The notes below the pieces were generated by a model that worked only from the letters and a program-made list of their open reading frames with translations, made no database searches and was not told the origin of the DNA. 47,467 nucleotides of DNA, from the NCBI RefSeq assembly GCF_029868325.1, contig NZ_JARWNW010000108.1:1-47467 (forward strand), read 5' to 3'. A program made the translations under genes and the position numbers. Below, one piece after another: positions 26,039 through 34,018 of the stretch (positions are counted from its first letter, which is position 1; the number at the start of each line of letters is the position of its first letter). Source of the stretch: Nocardia carnea. GTDB lineage: Bacteria > Actinomycetota > Actinomycetes > Mycobacteriales > Mycobacteriaceae.

Positions 26039-26779
26039 ATGTCCGAACCCACGCATCGTTCCATTCTCGTCGTAGATATCGAGAATTCGGAGTCGTTGAC
26101 CAACGTGCAGGTCGAGGCGGCGCGCTCGGCGCTCTACCGCATCATCGACCGCGCGATACAAGGTGCCGAAAGTATGGTAGCTCAGGAGGATCGCGGAGAC
26201 GGAGCGATGCTCGTACTCCAAGTTCCTGTGCTGGATGTCCTGGACCGTGTTGTCGGCGCCATGCTTACCGGCGTCCGCGAACACAACGGTGCGGCAGGCC
26301 CGCTGAACTGGCTGCGAGTGCGTATTGCGGTGCACGAAGGTTACGTCGGCCGGGATGCCAACGGATGGTCGAGCGATGCGGTGACTGCGACATTTCGAAT
26401 GAACTCTGCGCAGCCTGTCAAGTACGCGCTGGAGCGTGCCCCGCGTGCGGATGCCGTGGTGGTGGTGTCGGATTCGGTTTTCAGCGGGCTGGTCCGGCAC
26501 GGGTACCGGGATAGCGTGACACCGGATGAATACGGGAGCGTCACGATGTCTTCCAAGAGTGGTGACCGCCGGATCTGGGTTCGTGTACCGGGATACCCCG
26601 AACCCCCGTTGCCGCCCAGTGAGCCGTCGGAGCCGACGCCCTCCGATCGCCGCGCCGACGCGTCGGACACAGCACGGCCGCGCTGGGAGGCGAACACCAT
26701 ACGCGCCGAGAACTTCATAGGTGGCAATGCTGTTGTCGATACGCAGGTGGGGCGCGACAACATCCATCGCGGATCATGA
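26039..26779 (+). CDS. Class III nucleotidyl cyclase-like protein with C-terminal amyloid-type motif
   Basis: 246 residues; AGGAGAAG precedes the ATG. The domain follows a class III cyclase: first metal Asp D13 in VVDIENSES, second D54 in DRGDGAML, then VRIAVHEGYVG (94-104) and SDAVTATFRM (112-121). R120 matches the transition-state Arg, but T116 stands where the usual Asn is, so activity is uncertain. A Pro/Ser-rich linker (186-216) leads to residues 219-242, NTIRAENFIGG then TQVGRDNI, which recurs in the next protein and resembles bacterial amyloid-signalling/RHIM-like motifs. Its stop overlaps the next gene's start (ATGA). Reading: a cyclase-type effector recruited by its partner, possibly making a cyclic nucleotide alarm. 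Confidence 0.75.
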   Translation: MSEPTHRSILVVDIENSESLTNVQVEAARSALYRIIDRAIQGAESMVAQEDRGDGAMLVLQVPVLDVLDRVVGAMLTGVREHNGAAGPLNWLRVRIAVHEGYVGRDANGWSSDAVTATFRMNSAQPVKYALERAPRADAVVVVSDSVFSGLVRHGYRDSVTPDEYGSVTMSSKSGDRRIWVRVPGYPEPPLPPSEPSEPTPSDRRADASDTARPRWEANTIRAENFIGGNAVVDTQVGRDNIHRGS

Positions 26780-29019
26780 ACGGCGCCGATCCCGAGCCAT
26801 ACCGGTCTGATCGGAAGGACGGTGCTGCCGCCGCGGATGCTCACGGCGACTCAACGGACTCGCCCGGCCAAGCCGGCGATACCGGTCGGAATTCTGGGCA
26901 GGCCGGCGTGGGGATCCCGGCCGAACCGTCAGAGCCGTCCGATACCACGGAAGACGAGCGGCTCGAGGAAACCCGGGTAGCCGCCACGAGCATGTCCGAT
27001 GCGGTCGCCGCACTGCGCGGCTTTCCGGCCGGTGCGAGGCATGTGACGATCCACGCCACCAACTTCATCGGCGGTGATGCCACCATCGGCACCCAAGTGG
27101 GCCGGGACAACATCGGAAACGCTACAGGCGGACGACCCGTGGCACGTGGAGAGGTTGCCACCGAGCGTCTCGCGCATATCGAGCGGGTCTTCGTGGAGCC
27201 AGCGCGGTTCGAGGATATTCGCCGTATCCTCATCAGTCAGTCATTACTGCTACTGCGTGCGCCCCAGGGGTGGGGCCGTACGACTTCCGCGTTGCGCGCA
27301 TTGGACGAGTGCTGCTCGGCACGTGTCTACACTCTCGAGCCGGATGTGGAACTCCGCTCACCGAATATCGACTTCGCCCCCGACACCGGGTATCTGATGG
27401 AATGGTTCGGTCCTGATCAGGCCGGTCGGTTGTACCGGTTCCATCTCGACCAGCTGAGTGGCGCACTGCGCGGTCAGGGTTGCCGGATGATCGTTCTCCT
27501 CGATGCGGCCACCGAGCTTTCACCCGATTTGGGGGAATTCCTTCTCGACGGGGGTGCTCCGGCAGGCGTAGCCGAAGTGGTCCACAGCCATGTGCGGTAC
27601 CACCTGAACCGCGATCCGGCGGACCTATTGGACCATCCGGAGGTACGCCGGCTCATCGAGCGATACACGAAAGAACGACCGGCTGCGCGCACTCTCGCAC
27701 AGCTGGGCAAAGAGCTGGCCGACACCGAGGCAGAAGCTGGCGATATCAGCGAGGTCATCCGTCGTCATGACACGGCGATCGGCACGGAGTTGCGGCAGTG
27801 GTTCGATGGGCAGCTCAGCGCGGAGGCTCGGGCGTTCACCATCGCACTGGCCGTCTTCAACGGGATGCCCGTCTACATGGTGTCCGATGCCGCTCGCCTG
27901 CTGGCCCGCGTGATCGCCGGCGCAGAGGAGCCCGACCGTACACCTGCGTGGCCGGTATTCGGCTCACGGAACAGTGAGCTCGTCGCTGTCGCGCGAGCGA
28001 GAACGCGCCGGTCGACCGAGAACACCATTTACGGTGAAATCCCCGTCGATATCGTCGAATTCACCGACCCGAACCTTGCCCCCGAAATACTCGCCCTGGT
28101 GTGGCGGGAATATCACAGCGCCCACGAGCTGGTGCGCGAGTGGCTGCACGCACTGGGCTGTAGCCCCGATCTCCGGGTAGGTACCCGTGCCGGGGTCGCG
28201 GCGGGCTTGCTGTCGATATTCGAATTCGACCATGCGCGTACCAAGCTGATCGAGCCCTGGGCACGCAGCGGTTCCCGATACGGCCGGGCTGCGGCAATGG
28301 CCGCGTTGCATTTTCCGTTCTTGTATTCTGATCTGGCGCCGTTGGTTTCCCGCATGCTTGCCACCTGGTTGAAGCGCGACCAGCCCTTGGCGCTGCGCGT
28401 TACCGCTGCCCGGGCCCTGGGCAGCGAGATCGGGCAGGCCATGCCGGATACCGCTGTGCGACGGCTACGGCGTGCGGCGAAGAGCAACCGAGTGTCTCTC
28501 CGTGTTGCGGTGTCGTTCTCGATGGCGCAGCTGTTCTGGTCGGATGGACTCACCGATCGTATCCTGGTGGAACTGCTGCGCTGGACCGAGAGCTCTGCCA
28601 AACCTCAATTGCGCGACACCGGGTTGCGGTGTGTGCTGGATTTGTGCCGGTACCGCTCGGTACCAACCGAAAGCAGCGTGTACGACTGGCCGGTGACGCT
28701 GTGCCTGACCGGCGCCAACCGGGCCGCAATTGTCACGCTCTTCGGCCGACTCCTCCGCACTCCCGGCCACCCGCCCGATACGTATGCCGAAATCCGAGCG
28801 TGGGTGGCCGACGCCGAGGAAGACCCGGCGATGCGAGAACCGCTCGCACGCTTCCTATCGGATCTCGGCAACGCCGTGCAGGACAGCGAGATCCTGCCGT
28901 ATTACCTGCGGGAGTGGGCGGCCGAGCCCCGCGGCCCTCGGCGGGCAGCCCAGGAGATTCTCACGATCCTCGGTACATCGGAACGATCCGACTCGAAACA
29001 GCTCGATTTGAAGGGATAA
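26776..29019 (+). CDS. STAND-like P-loop protein with amyloid-type motif and helical repeats
   Basis: 747 residues, translationally coupled to the cyclase-like gene. Layout: disordered, acidic N-terminus (1-85); shared motif at 89-116 (VTIHATNFIGGD then TQVGRDNIGN); a P-loop APQGWGRTT at 162-170 with Arg where Lys is usual; Walker B-like CRMIVLLDAATE (D243); then a long helical C-terminus with HEAT-like repeats (about 440-730, e.g. LALRVTAARALGSEIGQ and SLRVAVSFSMAQLF). Motif-NTPase-repeats is the architecture of NLR-like immune receptors, where repeats sense and the NTPase oligomerises. No transmembrane helix is seen. I infer the sensor and scaffold of the system; ATP hydrolysis may be weak. 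Confidence 0.72.
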   Translation: MNGADPEPYRSDRKDGAAAADAHGDSTDSPGQAGDTGRNSGQAGVGIPAEPSEPSDTTEDERLEETRVAATSMSDAVAALRGFPAGARHVTIHATNFIGGDATIGTQVGRDNIGNATGGRPVARGEVATERLAHIERVFVEPARFEDIRRILISQSLLLLRAPQGWGRTTSALRALDECCSARVYTLEPDVELRSPNIDFAPDTGYLMEWFGPDQAGRLYRFHLDQLSGALRGQGCRMIVLLDAATELSPDLGEFLLDGGAPAGVAEVVHSHVRYHLNRDPADLLDHPEVRRLIERYTKERPAARTLAQLGKELADTEAEAGDISEVIRRHDTAIGTELRQWFDGQLSAEARAFTIALAVFNGMPVYMVSDAARLLARVIAGAEEPDRTPAWPVFGSRNSELVAVARARTRRSTENTIYGEIPVDIVEFTDPNLAPEILALVWREYHSAHELVREWLHALGCSPDLRVGTRAGVAAGLLSIFEFDHARTKLIEPWARSGSRYGRAAAMAALHFPFLYSDLAPLVSRMLATWLKRDQPLALRVTAARALGSEIGQAMPDTAVRRLRRAAKSNRVSLRVAVSFSMAQLFWSDGLTDRILVELLRWTESSAKPQLRDTGLRCVLDLCRYRSVPTESSVYDWPVTLCLTGANRAAIVTLFGRLLRTPGHPPDTYAEIRAWVADAEEDPAMREPLARFLSDLGNAVQDSEILPYYLREWAAEPRGPRRAAQEILTILGTSERSDSKQLDLKG

Positions 29020-29024
29020 TCAGA

Positions 29025-30113
29025 ATGAATGCGAGCCCTCCGGATGCATTGGTCCGATACTTGCCGATGTCCGGCGAAGACTGGCGGCGGTTCCGTCCGC
29101 AGTCCGACGGGTACTGGCTCACCGTCTCTCTCGACCGTAATGGTGGGCTGGCGCCGATCGACCGAAAACCCCTCGCTATCTTCGGGGCGCGTCCTGCTGG
29201 GATCTTCTGGGTGAATGTCGCGGTCCACCACGCGTCGTTCGAGGTTGAGGTTCCCAGCGCCGAGAACGCACTCAGCTTTCTCGTCCAAACGCATCTGTCT
29301 TGGCGGATCACTGATCCGATTGCGGCCATCCGAGACAATGTGCGTGCAGCGGAATTCGTGTACCGGCCGATCGTCGAACAGAATCTCCGAGCGTTGTCCT
29401 GTCAATTCGGAATCGATCGCTTCCTCGACGCCGAAGTCCAGATCAACGCTTTTTTTGCCGTGGGGACCATCGAACTGGGCCACGGGCTGACACTGTTGAG
29501 CTGCCGGGTGCAAGTACGACCCGACGCGGAAACTCTCGGCCACCTCCGCAGCCGGACATTTGATGAGCGGACCGCGGAACGTCGCAGGGCGGAGCATCAG
29601 CACCTGCTGCGCGATATCGAACTCAAACACTCGGAAAACGATGCCGGACAGAACCTGAAGCTCCAGTCGGCACAGTTCGAGCACGAGGTCGCAGAGGCGA
29701 AGGGCCAGAACTACATTGTGCGCGAGCAGCACCGGATGGACCACTATCTGCGGGTGCTGCAGGAGGGTGATCTCGGCATGTTCGCGCTCCAGCTGGCCTC
29801 CCGCCGCGACGATGTCGGACAGGTGATCCAGCAGCTGATCGTCCAGCACAATCTCAATAGACAGACAGCGCAGGAGATCATCACCGCGTTGCTCGACAAA
29901 GGCATGTTGAACAAGCGGGACGGCGACCAGCTGCTGGCAAAGGTCAATTCGTTGATCGAGAGCGCGACAACGACGAAGACGGTGGGTGGTGTCGCCCCGC
30001 TACCGGACATCGAGCTGACCGCGTCGGCGATCATTACCGATATCGCAACGCTCGATACCGCGGATGCAGAAGCCGACGATCTGGAGGACGACGAGGAGGA
30101 CGGCGACGACTGA
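29025..30113 (+). CDS. SPFH/band-7-like protein
   Basis: 362 residues, starting 5 bp after the NTPase gene with AAGGG upstream, so co-transcribed. Residues about 60-165 fit an SPFH (prohibitin/stomatin) core: FEVEVPSAENALSFLVQTHLSWRITDPIAAI, NVRAAEFVYRPIVEQNLRAL and a following GHGLTLLSCRVQVRP. A charged helix from about 175 to 245 (RTAERRRAEHQHLLRDIELKH) should be a coiled coil. The C-terminus is very acidic (ADAEADDLEDDEEDGDD). No membrane anchor is visible, unlike most stomatins. SPFH proteins form ring or cage assemblies, so an oligomeric scaffold in the same system is plausible. Confidence 0.7.
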   Translation: MNASPPDALVRYLPMSGEDWRRFRPQSDGYWLTVSLDRNGGLAPIDRKPLAIFGARPAGIFWVNVAVHHASFEVEVPSAENALSFLVQTHLSWRITDPIAAIRDNVRAAEFVYRPIVEQNLRALSCQFGIDRFLDAEVQINAFFAVGTIELGHGLTLLSCRVQVRPDAETLGHLRSRTFDERTAERRRAEHQHLLRDIELKHSENDAGQNLKLQSAQFEHEVAEAKGQNYIVREQHRMDHYLRVLQEGDLGMFALQLASRRDDVGQVIQQLIVQHNLNRQTAQEIITALLDKGMLNKRDGDQLLAKVNSLIESATTTKTVGGVAPLPDIELTASAIITDIATLDTADAEADDLEDDEEDGDD

Positions 30114-30156
30114 CACCGTACCTCGGTGTTGACGTGAGCCGTTCGCCTCCGACGGC

Positions 30157-30681
30157 TCATGCACCGATACTGGTCAGTGAGGAGGCGACGAACCAGACCA
30201 CGAACATGATCAGACTCACCGAACTCCATCGCAGAGCCACCGCGAATCGCCGGTACTTTCTACGCGCCACATCGGCGAGTATCGCGGCCTCCCGCCATGC
30301 ATGATCGGCGAGCACTGCGGTACTCGGCCGCCGCTGCGTTTCGGTGGGAAAGCTCGGGAAGCTGAACCAGTTCCCGGGGCCGGCGCTGCGCAGATCCGGT
30401 TTCAGAGTGGCTGCCATATACACCATGCACACCAGCAGAGATATCCCAAGGGCGATACCGAGCACGGAGGCGATGAGGGTGGTGTGCGTGCGTCCGCCGG
30501 CGACCAGGCCCGTGAGCGCAAACCCGTTCGCGGTCAGCAGCAATCCGACCTTTGTATCGGTGGCGGCGATTATCCGGTTGACCTCCGACACCGTACGAAG
30601 CGCCGCGGACAGATCCTGGGCCGGGCTGGGGCGCAGCATACGGAGTCTTCTTTGAGCCGACTTAGCTATCCCAAATGTCAT
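30157..30681 (-). CDS. Three-helix membrane protein, DUF5706/Pycsar-TM effector-like
   Basis: 174 residues from the ATG at 30681; an ATG at 30639 is an alternative, and neither has a strong ribosome-binding site. Pattern: ATDTKVGLLLTANG (40-53), matching the D-x-K start of the first helix in DUF5706 proteins; helices at 44-61, 68-92 and 152-169; a W-F-S-F-P segment after helix 2; and AILADVARRKYRRFAVAL before helix 3. In Pycsar systems such TM proteins are activated by cCMP or cUMP and damage the membrane. It is convergent with the SPFH gene, 43 bp away. Its closeness to a cyclase-like gene supports an effector role, although it has a separate promoter. Confidence 0.65.
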   Translation of the reverse strand: MTFGIAKSAQRRLRMLRPSPAQDLSAALRTVSEVNRIIAATDTKVGLLLTANGFALTGLVAGGRTHTTLIASVLGIALGISLLVCMVYMAATLKPDLRSAGPGNWFSFPSFPTETQRRPSTAVLADHAWREAAILADVARRKYRRFAVALRWSSVSLIMFVVWFVASSLTSIGA

Positions 30682-30951
30682 GGATCCAGAAAAGCAGTGC
30701 AGCACAATCGGTTCCACGTACCAGTACACATTCCGTGCTGGTGCTGGCCGACGTGGCGATTTCGGGCGATGGCGGTGGTGTCGACGACGACCGAGCCGAG
30801 GACCTCGCAACTCGCTGAGCAGAATTCGTGCGAGTATCGCAGTCGCTGAGAGGAACGCATTAGCGTCTGAGTGGGGAGTCTGCTGACTTCGTTGTCGAAT
30901 AGGTCCCGGTCGTCCAACCAGAATGCCGCGCGGATATCGGTGGGCTGAGGG
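30682..30951. other. Intergenic region, possible transposase scrap
   Basis: 270 bp without an intact gene. Minus-strand frames contain VVVDTTAIARNRHVGQHQHG, faintly like the catalytic strand of IS5-type transposases, but it is too short and broken to be sure. It separates the membrane protein gene from the toxin-immunity set. Confidence 0.3.
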
Positions 30952-31401
30952 TCAGTGTGGGGCGTGGAAGGGTGGGTATCCCCATTCCCGCGCGTTGAGT
31001 GCGGGATCGTCGTACCACGGATCACCGTAGTTCTCGTATGGGTCGCCGAGGGCTTGCAGTCGGGCGCGGCCGCGCTCGGTGATCTCGGCCCGGAAAACTT
31101 CGCTCGATCCGATTTCGTGCTCTGTGATATCGAGATATCCCGGAACACCGTTGAACCCGCGGGCAACCCTCTGCACCGCCTCTTCTGAGGGTACTTCCCA
31201 TGGTTCCCAGGATCGGCCTCCGCCCGGGAAGGCTCCGGCGCGGATGTACCCCTTGTCGAGAAGCTCACGAATCATTTCGAGGACCGCTTGCCTGGAGTAC
31301 TCGGACGGGGCCAGAGCTCTGACATTTTTTTCGAACTCCGACAGAGGTGCCCAGTCGTCGGAAATTCCGTACAACAGGAAGTTCTCGAGAACGATATTCA
31401 T
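30952..31401 (-). CDS. Putative immunity protein of the upstream toxin
   Basis: 149 residues. The toxin stop and this start overlap (TGATG at 31399-31403), the standard linkage for toxin-immunity pairs; a GTG directly before the ATG is an alternative start. The sequence starts MNIVLENFLLYGISDDWAPLSEFE and has a winged-helix-like first half (VLEMIRELLDKGYIRAG) and an aromatic, acidic C-terminus (YENYGDPWYDDPALN). Unlike the toxin gene it is intact, as expected where immunity remains useful against sister strains. I do not recognise a named immunity family. Confidence 0.65.
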   Translation of the reverse strand: MNIVLENFLLYGISDDWAPLSEFEKNVRALAPSEYSRQAVLEMIRELLDKGYIRAGAFPGGGRSWEPWEVPSEEAVQRVARGFNGVPGYLDITEHEIGSSEVFRAEITERGRARLQALGDPYENYGDPWYDDPALNAREWGYPPFHAPH

Positions 31402-32719
31402 CACTTCGGCAGGTGCACCTTTACTACTCGGCCATTGGGGTATGTTACGTCGATTGTAACGCCGCCGCTCGTGCTGGTGTCGCGGATTCTGACCACCGTT
31501 CCGTCGGCTAGTTCGCTGGCCCGTCCTGGATAGTTACCCACATCTACCGGCTTTCCATTCGCGGCCAGGTCTTCGTATAGCTGCCGAATTTCGTCGTCGG
31601 ATGCCATCTGCCTGTGTGGCTTGTTGTTTCCCGGTTGCGTCCTGGAATTGATAACCTCACGGACCTCGGATTCCTTCGTGGGCGAAGCGGCCTTCACAGG
31701 CTCGTCGGTATCGCCCGCCACGGAATCGTCGTCGATGGCAACGTGCGTCGCGATGATGGCTGCCAGACTCGTGGCTACCTGATCGAGATCGGGAAGCGCG
31801 TCGAAAGCTGTAATGGCGGCGGCCGCTGCCGCGAGGCCCAGCAGGCTCCAGAGCCTGCTGGCCCGATATACGACTGATCGCCAAAGCGGTGTCACCGGCG
31901 AGTGCGACGACACCGCCGGCGCCTGCTGCGAGACTGCCGCCGACGGTGAGCCAGGAGACAGCGACCGCGGCGGCGATGATGATGCCCGACTCGACGAGAA
32001 ACGCTGTGGTCTCGCTGCTGATCTACCGGCTGGTATCTGCGGTGTTCGTTCGGTATTCGCCGACGGGTCCGGCCATCACCTGCGCCGCGCCCGCGAGCCC
32101 CTCGGCGGCCGTCTGCATAGTGGCGAAATCGTTGGCAATACCTTGTCTGGTCTGCGGTTCGTCTATTCCGGTGAGCAGGTCGGCAATTGCGGAGATGCGG
32201 GCGGCGGCTCCGGTAACGGCTTCATGGCTGCCGAAGGTTTTCCACACGGTTTCCGCGGCGGCAAGTTTGCCCAGGTCACCGTTGGGGAGTTTCCCGAACT
32301 CGGCGGTGACCTTGTCGAGGAGGCTGTCGAAGAACTCCGCTGCTCCGCCTTTCATGTCCCAGTCCGTTACCGTTGTCGGCGACCGAACTGGGGATCTGTA
32401 CAGCGTGCACGGTGACCTCGGCGACCTGGGGCCGGTCGGGATTGCTCTTGTTGGCGATGCCGTGGTTGTAACCGGTGGCGTAGAGCAGATAACCGAAGTT
32501 GGTGAGGGCGTCTGCGAGGTTGGTGCAGGTTTGCAGGACCGTGCGTGCGCGTTCGTCGTATGTTTCGCCCCACTGTTTGCATCCGGGGGCATCGCCTGCC
32601 ATACCGGCGCATTGCCCTTTGATCGCATCGTGGACCGGTTTGTCGGCGGTACGGAGTTCAGCGGCGAGGTCGTGGCATTTCTTGGCGGCGTCGTAGTAGG
32701 TCTGCCAGTTCACGTACAC
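31401..32719 (-). pseudogene. Disrupted WXG-type polymorphic toxin, possibly Ntox21-like C-terminus
   Basis: Pieces of one protein lie in succession on the minus strand. From the GTG at 32719: VNWQTYYDAAKKCHDLAAEL, an ESX-secreted helical N-domain. Near 32355 the frame shifts to DWDMKGGAAEFFDSLLDKV. At 32023-32025 an in-frame TAG interrupts it, after which the same frame continues ISSETTAFLVESGIIIAAAV (membrane-like helices). Near 31860 it shifts again to YRASRLWSLLGL and runs to 31401. The C-terminal 65 residues (IRQLYEDLAANGKPVDVGNYPG, then SGGVTIDVTYPNGR) resemble Ntox21-type RNase toxins, with Val where the family has Pro. Three lesions mean a dead gene or sequencing errors. Downstream immunity and upstream WXG100 genes are intact. 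Confidence 0.65.
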
Positions 32720-32726
32720 AGCAATG

Positions 32727-33026
32727 TCACCTGTTGCCGAACATTGTGCGGTTCAATTCGATTGCACGGGTGTAGCGGTTGTGTGCGGCGCGAGCCGCGT
32801 CGCTGATGTCGGCAAGTCCGGTGCCGAATTCGCGGGCGCCCACGGCCCAGAGTTGGTGAGCGTCGCGATAGGCATTTGCGGCAAGTGTTTCCCAGGCTCC
32901 GTCGAGGGTGGCGACCTTGTCGTCGATGAGGTCGAGCTGTTCGGTGAGGTAACCGGCCAGGTTCGACAGACGGATGATCAGCTGGTCGAGGCGTTCGAGG
33001 TCGACGGTGAATTCGGAATTGTTCAC
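32727..33026 (-). CDS. WXG100 family protein
   Basis: 99 residues from the GTG at 33026, which overlaps the previous gene's TGA by four bases. Helix-turn-helix hairpin with DGAWETLAANAYRDAHQLW at the turn (about 46-64), a W-x-x variant of the WXG motif. Length and form match EsxA/B-like type VII secretion substrates. It lies 7 bp upstream of the toxin gene start and, with the preceding gene, probably forms a heterodimer that guides toxin export. Confidence 0.78.
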   Translation of the reverse strand: MNNSEFTVDLERLDQLIIRLSNLAGYLTEQLDLIDDKVATLDGAWETLAANAYRDAHQLWAVGAREFGTGLADISDAARAAHNRYTRAIELNRTMFGNR

Positions 33027-33355
33027 AGGTTCAGGCTCGGGAACTGCTGGGAGTTGTTGTCGTCGGTGGTTTCGTAGGTGCCGGCCTGGACGCCGAGTTC
33101 GGCGGCCATGCCTTCGAGGGCCTGCAGGATCTTGACGCCACCATCGCGGAGCTCGGTCCAGCCGCCGCTGAATTCGTCGGACGCGTCGCCGCGCCAACCG
33201 TCGTTGAGCAGGGCATCGACTTCGCCGCTGGCCGACTCCAGACCGGACCGCAGGTTACGAGCGATATCGGCTACGAACTGTCCCACCGCCCGGACCTCGT
33301 CGGGTACCACCGTGATGTCGGCGGGCTGGTTCGGATTTCCCCCGGAATCGACCAT
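33023..33355 (-). CDS. WXG100 family protein
   Basis: 110 residues from the ATG at 33355. NDGWRGDASDEFSGGW (around 51-66) is a canonical W-x-G turn between two long helices. The start is not certain because no clear ribosome-binding site is visible; a GTG 30 bp upstream in frame is an alternative. First gene of the minus-strand ESX toxin operon (WXG100, WXG100, toxin, immunity). Confidence 0.78.
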   Translation of the reverse strand: MVDSGGNPNQPADITVVPDEVRAVGQFVADIARNLRSGLESASGEVDALLNDGWRGDASDEFSGGWTELRDGGVKILQALEGMAAELGVQAGTYETTDDNNSQQFPSLNL

Positions 33356-33455
33356 GCGCGGAAGATTACCAGCGTCGTCCACCGCGCCCAACAGCTCACG
33401 GCTGATCTGCTGGGCCACTCGAGTCGTTGACGAGCGGAAACAGACACGCCGAAGG

Positions 33456-33983
33456 TTAATCGTCGGCGGCAACTATGAGCCGGAGCGTCCGGCCTGTGGT
33501 GTCGATCGTGACGATCTCATGGAACTCGGTGTGTATGAGCCCGTAGTCGTCGACCGCCGAGGCGTCGAGCCGGGACAGTGTGACTATGGCCGTGGCGGTG
33601 CGTGCGGGCCCGAACACTTCCCGACCGATCACCTGGCGCAGCACATCCGGAACGACACCGCATTGATCGACCGAGCGCGTGACCAGTGCGACGACGGAGT
33701 CGGCCGATACGTGGGTGTAGGAGTCCGGGGTAATTCGGTCGATCCGATACGGGCCGTGCCGGGTGCCCGCCGGGTTCACTCCGCCGCCGATGTAGTCGTC
33801 GCGGAAGTGTTGATTGTCGATCAGCGCGGATAACAGATCGCGGTCGGCCGCCGGGGGCTCGGCGATCGTGAACCGTTTGACATCGATCCACTGCCGCGAC
33901 GGATTGCCGCCCTCGGCGAAGTCGAAGTCCCGGAAATTGATGAAGGAAGTGCCCTCGTATTCCAGGTCATGTGCTGTCTGCAC
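33456..33983 (-). CDS. Unknown protein in toxin-immunity region
   Basis: 175 residues from the GTG at 33983, chosen for the GGAGG 8 bp upstream. The sequence begins VQTAHDLEYEGTSFINFRDFDFAEGG and is a mixed alpha/beta soluble domain with an acidic character; no motif is recognised. It lies 35 bp downstream of a CdiI-like immunity gene on the same strand. Acidic small proteins in such arrays are often immunity proteins, so this may be a second one, but I cannot name a family. Confidence 0.6.
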   Translation of the reverse strand: MQTAHDLEYEGTSFINFRDFDFAEGGNPSRQWIDVKRFTIAEPPAADRDLLSALIDNQHFRDDYIGGGVNPAGTRHGPYRIDRITPDSYTHVSADSVVALVTRSVDQCGVVPDVLRQVIGREVFGPARTATAIVTLSRLDASAVDDYGLIHTEFHEIVTIDTTGRTLRLIVAADD

Positions 33984-34018
33984 GGGCTCAGCCTCCGATA
34001 ATCCGCGGTGAGAAGCGG

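Noticed and set aside
30682..30951. An IS5-type transposase remnant
   Set aside because: About 20 codons show faint similarity, without terminal repeats or further domains; not enough to call a mobile element.
32023..32400. A separate gene starting at an ATG near 32355 after the WXG-type N-domain
   Set aside because: Possible, but the pieces read as one continuous toxin if the frame break is removed, and no good ribosome-binding site is present.
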